The notes under the pieces: generated by a model
Told to the model about the DNA's origin: nothing
Databases searched by the model: none
What the model saw: the letters and a program-made list of their open reading frames with translations, nothing else
Program-made: the position numbers and the translations under genes
NCBI GenBank assembly: GCA_963576565.1
Contig: OY755038.1
Span: 179,093,452-179,157,451, forward strand
Length of the DNA: 64,000 bases
Reading direction: 5' to 3'
DNA from: Aspidapion aeneum
Taxonomy: Eukaryota; Arthropoda; Insecta; Coleoptera; Brentidae
Shown here: in pieces, positions 58,252 through 64,000 of the stretch
Position numbering within the stretch: position 1 is the stretch's first letter
Layout: every line of letters begins with the position of its first letter

Positions 58252-58855
58252 CTGCAAATGTTTTGCTTTTTGTTTACGGTATGATATTTATTTTGGCAGT
58301 TTCCATATACAAGTGGCACGTAAAAGTAACTTTTTTTAAAGGAAACACCCTATATATTTTTACATTCATATTATGAATAGGGCTTAAAATCTTCTTTCTA
58401 AAATAATACCATACTTTATAGCTGTGAACAATAGTTTATGAGATATAAGCAATTCTTTTTTAATAATAAAAAAGTACCACTCGGCACCCCTGGTATATAC
58501 CACTCTTTTAAGTTATATGTGACAGGTTGTGAGAAAATCAAAACAATTTTGACGGTCAAATGTCATTTTTAGATGTTATAGACATCATATATGCCCATTA
58601 AAATCAGTAAAAGGTGAAATTATACTAGGAGTGCTACCATATTTTTTTAATAATTGGAAAAATTTTAAATGGTTATGTCTTGTATAAAGTATGTTATAGT
58701 TTTATAAAGAAGATTTTAGGCCTTATTCATACCTATAAAAATATATATGGTGTTTCCTTTAAAAACACATCACTTTTATCTCCCCCCTGCATATGGTAAA
58801 TTTTAAAATAAATGTCATACTGTAACCAAAAAGGAAAACATTTTCTAAACACTTT
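58252..58855. mobile_element. Long foldback (arms of 150-200 bp)
   Basis: AAATGTTTTGCTTTTTG, ACGGTATGATATTTATTTT, AAAGGAAACACCCTATATAT and GGGCTTAAAATCTTCTTTC on the left recur inverted at the right as GAAGATTTTAGGCC, ATATATATGGTGTTTCCTTT, AAAATAAATGTCATACTGT and AAAACATTTT. The outer terminus may be the TACAGGGTGTTTC at 58183. Non-coding. Confidence 0.8.
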
Positions 58856-58884
58856 TTAATTTGACTAGTAGATTTAGCACTTAC

Positions 58885-58973
58885 TCGTTTTGTAACTTCC
58901 GACTTCTTCTGTTATAACGTTCCAAACTCCTAAACTTCTTTGTACCCCAATTTTGTGGACGCCCAGGGGTCAT
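58885..58973 (-). CDS. Candidate first coding exon, basic peptide
   Basis: On the minus strand an ATG (58973-58971) opens MTPGRPQNWGTKKFRSLERY and NRRSRKLQN, then meets a good donor, GA followed by GTAAGT. Codon choice is less AT-biased than the surroundings. No family is recognised; the many Arg and Lys could suit a nucleic-acid-binding or mitochondrial N-terminus. The foldback at 58252-58855 would lie in the intron. Further exons are not identified, so this could be accidental. Confidence 0.25.
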
Positions 58974-58989
58974 CTTGCTCCCAGGTTCA

Positions 58990-60185
58990 AGTTTACGGCG
59001 CACAAATCGAAACAGTGACTTATAAAGTTCACCAAAAACACTATTTCTCACAAATATTTATCGAAATTTTCAAAAATGTTTAAAAACAATCAAAACTGTT
59101 TAAAAAGATCAAAATTTTTTTAAAAATTGACATAACCTGTCTAATCAAACAAGGCCAACAAAAAAATAATCACAGGCTAAATAGTAACGCCGCCCGTGTT
59201 ATTTTTTTTTTCGTTGGCCATAGTATGAGTCGAAATTTGGTCTATAGATGACGCCCATCGAACAAAATTGATGGGGGAATATTTGAGAGAGACAAATTTT
59301 AAAGTCGGTAAGGACAAAAACTATTATAGGCAACCAAGCCAGGGGAATCTCTTTATCCCTCCGTTAATTTTTTGGCTGTTCCAAAATTTCCGTAGATTGT
59401 GACGCTGGCCTTAAGATTATGGCTAACATTTTGATGGGGTCCCTAAACTGAAATAATTTTTAAAAATCACAAAAAAATCCATTTAGTATATATTTTTTGC
59501 AATTTTCGTGAAAACTAAGCTTTTTACGAAAATATTTGTTATATCACTATTTAATTAGGATAAAATGTTCTTTCCAACAACGTGTCATTTAGTAGGATTG
59601 AATTTACTACTAGCGGTAAAGTGACGTCCATATTATTTCCAGAAAACGTGAAAAATCAATTATTTTTATGAGTTTTTAGTAAATTCCCATGAAAACGAAG
59701 CACTTTTGAAAAAAATGGTTTACGCCACGTTATTATTTAGTTGTTTAGAGAGTAAAAGCTTCTAGATAAAACAATCAATATATTTTGTGTTTTAGGATCA
59801 ACCAATGAGCCTTTCCGCTGAAATATTTCTTTCTAGATTTTAATTATTATTTCGGATGCCCTATGACATAATATGGTTGCTTAATTAAGGTTTCAAGATT
59901 GAGCTAAATATAAAAATCTACCAGAGCTATCAAATAAAACCAACAAAAAATAGAACACTTTGTAAATGGGTAACTGAACCTATGTGAACGTCATGCATCA
60001 ACGAGATGTTTGGCCGGAATATTTTTTAACTTTTCCAGATGCTGCCAAACTTGAATCGGCCCCGCTTATCAACCTTTAACTTTCGACACTGACAAACTAT
60101 CAAATGATAACCTAGTAAATAGAATTTAGTTAAATACTTTTTTTTAAAAATAGTATTTTTTTGTAATAAGCAAAAAACTAAGTTA
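58990..60185. other. AT-rich stretch between exon candidates
   Basis: No coding frame of note. 59180-59360 is less AT-rich and lies between the divergent exon candidates at 58973 (minus) and 60192 (plus); promoter content cannot be judged by eye. Confidence 0.35.
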
Positions 60186-60191
60186 TGTTAG

Positions 60192-60361
60192 ATGGAAACT
60201 CAAACAGAGTTCAGTGGGAGAACCCAACGCATCTTGGTTGTACAAGAAAGTATGCCATGGGGTTTAATGTTGAAACTAGTTTTCGCAATTACCCTTATGG
60301 TGTCGTGTGCTGTAATGTCGCTTTTGGTCTACTGTGATCATCCAGAAATGGTACCTTTCGG
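60192..60361 (+). CDS. Candidate first coding exon: N-terminal cytoplasmic tail plus membrane anchor
   Basis: An in-frame TAG directly precedes the ATG at 60192. The 56 codons read METQTEFSGRTQRILVVQES, MPWGLMLKLVFAITLMVSCA and VMSLLVYCDHPEMVPFG, then a stop in the presumed intron. The segment LKLVFAITLMVSCAVMSLLVY is a clear hydrophobic helix of about 21 residues after a polar, Arg-containing N-terminus, as in type II membrane proteins or a signal anchor. A donor GG then GTAAG ends the exon at 60361. Codon use and GC content stand out from the AT-rich surroundings. The protein family is not recognised and no later exon is seen in the window (later ones may lie outside). Confidence 0.4.
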
Positions 60362-60364
60362 GTA

Positions 60365-60533
60365 AGACCACGCACAACTTATATTTTAGGAGGGGGGGGC
60401 TCAATAATCTTGTAGGCTAAAATTAGACACTTTTCTAGAAAAGTGATATACAGGGTGTCCCGAAAACGTCTTTACACACTCCTACCATAGATCCCTTAGA
60501 CCAAAGTAAGTCGATTTAAGTAAACTTACTTTA
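60365..60533. other. Start of a CAGGGTGTCCC repeat
   Basis: ATACAGGGTGTCCCGAAAAC at 60451 matches the terminus of the mariner-like element at 62029 for its first 12 bases, then diverges. The repeat continues past the inserted hAT MITE. Confidence 0.5.
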
Positions 60534-60541
60534 GTCCGAAA

Positions 60542-60717
60542 CAATGGCAGATCCAGGATTTCCGGGGGGTGGGGGGGGCCAAAGTGGCAGCAAACATTAA
60601 AATATTTCTTATTAGCGGTGTTTGATAGATCTGAGGTATACAAATTTTAAATAATTGATGCTGCTAAAAGGGAAGGAGCCCAGGCCACTCTACCTCCACC
60701 CCCGGGATCCGCCACTG
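60542..60717. mobile_element. hAT-type MITE with 8-bp target duplication
   Basis: The left end CAATGGCAGATCCAGGATTT and the right end, reverse-complemented, CAGTGGCGGATCCCGGGGGT, are inverted and followed by G-rich runs. GTCCGAAA (60534-60541) and GTCCAAAA (60718-60725) are an 8-bp duplication with one mismatch. It is 176 bp and non-coding. Confidence 0.8.
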
Positions 60718-60729
60718 GTCCAAAATTGT

Positions 60730-62025
60730 CCATTTTCCGAGATACAAATTGTTGAAATTAAAAAAATAAAAATTGATTTTTTAAAATAACATTTTTGTAA
60801 CGTATTATTTTTTCAATTGGTACGCAGGGGTGTCTTTAGATCCATCCTGGAAGTCTGGCGTCTCCTAGGGGTAGCCTATTAAAATGCGTTGTGTGACATT
60901 TGTGGCAGCTTAAAGACGTTGCTGCCATTTTGTGGCACTATAATTAGAAATTTGCCAACTTGTGACACAACAAAACCACTGAATAATTAAACAAATATCT
61001 GGAAGCAGAACTGTATTTTCCAGCTAGGTAAAACATTGATATGCCCGGTAACTTTTATACAGTGGAGAAGGGGGGGGTTCAGAAATAAGAAAATTTTAAG
61101 TGCGCCACATTATTTAATACCAATGTTTTACAAAGAAGATCTTAAATAAAATACAGTTCAACCCAAACGTTGTAGCCAAACAATGAAATTCTATACTTCC
61201 GAGGCTTCCAGAATATTTGTGTAATTAAAAAGCCAAAAAAAAAATAAACAGAATAGAACAGAAAGCACTTTACAGGTAGATGGAGTCCTTTAACAGGCCA
61301 TAGTGTACCTACATCTGAGTCAGTAGTGTGAGAATCAGTTGTATAAATGATTGAAAAAAATAAATATACTTCCAAAATTATTCCGTCATAGGGGAGATCT
61401 AGACCAAACATCTGCTGTCATCATTCTACATTGGGTAGAATGAGACAGACAGCAACCCAGTCCGAGATCCACCCCATGAAGTAGAACAATGTAAGGAAAC
61501 CGCTAAAACATATAATCTCATCTCTCTTTTGTCTCCGCAAAGTTGGTCACTGGGTTGCACAAATAATACAGAAATTTAGTTCATCTTGTATATTTTGATT
61601 GTAAAACCTGAGAAAAATACTTTCACAAACAAGTCAGGGCCAAAATAGCAAGGCACTTTAATAAAACGCAATAGTACCAACCTAATCTTCCCGGTTAAAT
61701 TCAAATAAAAGAACCGAACCGAACCCGAGTCATATGACCGCACTCATTTATCCATGTAGTTCGTTAAAAAAATCTCATTTTTATACAGTCATAAGACATA
61801 AAAAAAATGTTTTAATAAAACTTTTAAATGAACTCGTTTTTATACAGCTTAATAAATAAACAATATTTCCCTTGAGTTTTTGGTTTGTTAATATTTATTG
61901 TAGGTATATTAATTGTTAAAAATCATTTTCTTTTAAATATTATTTGTGTTTTTGTAGAAAAATAATGCGTACTAAATAAACAAAAAAGACAGAAATACAT
62001 TTCTATGTTAAAAGTTTATTTATAG
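60730..62025. other. AT-rich stretch holding one exon candidate
   Basis: Apart from the minus-strand candidate at 61424-61525, no gene is supported. The 89-codon minus frame 61142-61411 lies in the same frame, beyond two stops, but looks intronic. Confidence 0.35.
61424..61525 (-). CDS. Candidate internal exon of a membrane transporter
   Basis: On the minus strand 34 codons read RDEIICFSGFLTLFYFMGWI and SDWVAVCLILPNVE before TGA TGA. A possible acceptor (ACAAAAG) precedes it and a possible donor (GTAGAA) follows LPN. The spacing G-x4-Y-x2-G-x4-W-x2-V with a proline at the end of the next helix resembles the fifth-sixth helix boundary of sugar-porter family transporters of insects. The evidence is a short hydrophobic stretch only, so it may be a pseudogene or chance. 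Confidence 0.22.
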
Positions 62026-62028
62026 TAT

Positions 62029-64000
62029 ACAGGGTGTCCCAGATAAAAGCAACCCCATGGGGATTTTGGAAAGGGTAAGAGATACAAGTTTCTTTAAATG
62101 AGAAAAAAGTCGCGCTATTCTAAGCCCAATCAGGTGCTGTATACAATATTAAAGATATCTACAGGGATTTTTAAAATATCGAGCAAAAACTAAAAATTGT
62201 GTTTTTTAAGAAATAGAAATATCGCCGCCATCTTGCAAACAAATTTAATGAAATTTGGTAGTTGTGGATCAGCAACTACAGTCAATTGAATGACGTTAAC
62301 AAATTTTTTCTAGACCTTCTAGTTTTTTGAGACCATAGCCAACTTTGTTATTTATTATGACCGCTATATTGAATTTATACTTCAATAAATAGAGCATAAA
62401 AGAAGCTTTTCAACCGTGTATAATAAGCCTATCTTTGGATAACGAAAAATGTAAATTTATTTAAAAAAATAGTTTTTTACTGAGCTGGCTGTGAAACAAA
62501 TGTCGTAGTTGTATTTGTTGTCATACCAACGTACCTACCTTTCCTTATTTTTTATACAATTTCTTAAAATCTATCTTTTATTTCTATAACAAAAGTTTGC
62601 ATTTATTATTTAACTTAAAATAAAACTAAAAACTGATAACAAAGCGTTGAATTAAATATGCAAATGTTCGAAAATTCAACAGTTGTTATTCATGCAAATC
62701 ATGCACCGATGAATTAGATACATGCATGCATCTTTAACCATTTGTTCAGGAATTTCTTCTATGGCTTGAACAACGGCTGCCTAAAGTTCTTCTATTGTAT
62801 TATGAGTAGTAGAATAAACTTTATCCTTTAAGTATCCCCAAATACAAAAATAATGAGGCGTAAGGTCCGGCGAACGTGCAGGTCAGGCAACTGGACCTCG
62901 ATTTCGGATCCAGTTATTTCCATGTTGCTGATTCAAATAGTCGGTTATGATTCTTGCATTATGTGGAGGTGCTTTATCTTGCTGGAACCACATGTTTGCT
63001 ATATGTTGAAGAGGCAAATTTTCTAAAATTTGGTCAACGTAATTTTGTAGAATTTCTAGATATCGAGGTGCCGTCAAATTATTATGAAAAATGTTAAATA
63101 GTATGTGTCCGTTTATGACTCCTAGCCATACATTCAAACCCCACCTAGCTTGATGGTGCACCTCACGATTTAAGAACGGATTTTCATCGGTTCAGTTCAC
63201 GTAGTTATCTGTTAAAACCCCGCAGTTTGTAAACCTGCTTTCATCGGACCTCAGAACCTTAAACGGAAATTGAGGGTTTTCTTGCGATTTTGGTATAAAC
63301 CAATTGCAAAACAAGGTTCTTCTTTCTAAGTCACCATCTCGGAGTGCTTGACTAAAATGTGTTGCATATGGATGATACTTAAATTTTTTAAGAATTCTTT
63401 GTGCAGTTGATTTGGCTACTATAACATTATTTTCCAATTCACGAACGGAGATGCGAGGATTGTCAACGACACTTTGTAAAACCAGAGCTTAAATATTTTC
63501 ATCAGGTTGTCGATTACGATTTTGTTTTTTAAAGGAACCATATTCAATTAAATTATTTTTAAGTATTGTATAAAGATTGACAAACCTGGTGGTCATCTTT
63601 CTTGATATCTCTGAAAGCACATATCTCGAGCTCTTCCAGCATTTTTATTACCTACAGAAAATATAACATCCATACATATCTACTTTCTCCCAATTTGGAA
63701 AACTTTCCATGTTAAATTTGATTGATAATGTGACTCAAAAAAAATCTTAAGTAATTTAGAAACTTTAAAACTGCAACAGATAAATCAAGTAAATTACAAA
63801 ATTTTGACAGATAGTTACGTAGGTATAACAACAAACGCAACTACGGCCTTTGCTTCACAAGTGAAAAACAGTTTTCTAAATGAATTCACATTTTCAGTCA
63901 CTCAAAGATAGGCTTATTATACATGGTTGAAAAGCTATTTTAATGCTCTATTTGTTGACGTATAAATTCAATATGGCGGTCATAAGAAATAACAGAGTTG
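62029..64000 (-). mobile_element. Mariner-like transposon with about 490-bp inverted termini, cut by the window edge
   Basis: It starts ACAGGGTGTCCCAGATAAAA. Left sequence 62330-62520 (ATGACCGCTATATTGAATTT, AATAGAGCATAAAAGAAGC, CCGTGTATAATAAGCCTATC, TTGTCATACCAACGTACC) recurs inverted at 63812-64000 (ACGTAGGTATAACAACAA, GATAGGCTTATTATACATGG, ATGCTCTATTTGTTGACG, TCAATATGGCGGTCAT). The right arm must continue outside for about 300 bp if the arms are equal. The transposase lies between the arms. Confidence 0.85.
62676..63596 (-). pseudogene. Tc1/mariner-type DDE transposase, four in-frame stops
   Basis: The frame from ATG at 63596 to TGA at 62676 would be 306 residues with stops at codons 36, 135, 238 and 272, and no frameshift. 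Residues about 40-65 hold the helix-turn-helix (NPRISVRELENN, AKSTAQRILKKF). Then come DLERRTLFCNWF, the first aspartate in LRSDESRF, RWGLNVWLGVINGH, the second in WFQQDKAPPHNAR, and SPDLTP. The third catalytic position, normally PLDFFLWG, reads PHYFCIWG, so the acidic residue is lost. Two of the stops replace the expected Trp of NYVNW-SDENP and RGPVAW-PARSPD, one replaces Gln; all fit single transitions. A dead copy that had been a cut-and-paste transposase. Confidence 0.9.

Overview
The window looks like a repeat-dominated stretch of an arthropod, most likely insect, nuclear genome. The reasons are strong AT-richness, no bacterial-style gene organisation, GT-AG exon candidates, and several insect-type transposon families: CR1/Jockey-type and RTE-like LINEs, Penelope-like elements, hAT, Tc1/mariner and Tigger elements, a tRNA-derived SINE, foldback MITEs and satellites. 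A beetle is plausible but not proven. No complete host gene is visible. I see four weak to moderate host-exon candidates: 16666-17093 (+, psq-like helix-turn-helix), 58885-58973 (-), 60192-60361 (+, N-terminus with a membrane segment) and 61424-61525 (-).

Layout. 1-4.1 kb: AT-rich, hairpins and dispersed repeats. 4.14-11.27 kb: about 26 tandem copies of a 274-bp unit. On the minus strand each unit encodes what reads as a type I hammerhead ribozyme (core, stems I-III and GUC cleavage triplet), i.e. a retrozyme-like satellite. 12.3-19.8 kb: TA microsatellite, LINE fragments, a head-to-head Penelope-like element with 13-bp target duplications inside a small tandem array, the psq exon pair, foldback MITEs, a Jockey fragment and a 16-bp-periodic element. 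23.6-28.4 kb: hAT-type elements with 8-bp target duplications, an inverted copy of the 16-bp-periodic element and foldbacks. 31.4-34.7 kb: Tigger remnant, GC-rich 16-mers and a second Penelope-like element. 35.5-40.9 kb: dispersed repeat, SINE, and a roughly 4-kb element carrying 2.9 kb of pure AACTATCT satellite.

41.3-46.75 kb: a hAT shell (CAGTGGCGG termini, near-identical 8-bp duplications) with a nearly full-length CR1-like LINE nested in it. 48.0-50.7 kb: a hAT transposase C-terminus and two more copies of the dispersed repeat, one interrupted by a 250-bp foldback built of 15-16-bp iterated words. 52.3-56.9 kb: two copies of one repeat, each interrupted by a different insertion, so each gives the empty site of the other. 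58-64 kb: foldbacks, exon candidates, a hAT MITE, and a dead mariner-like transposon with very long inverted termini that runs off the right edge.

The genes do not form a pathway. The biology is mobile-element biology: nesting, tandem amplification and ribozyme-bearing repeats. The main candidate for a notable system is the hammerhead satellite, together with matching or decayed core layouts in the two Penelope-like elements, and the recurring roughly 16-bp word elements.
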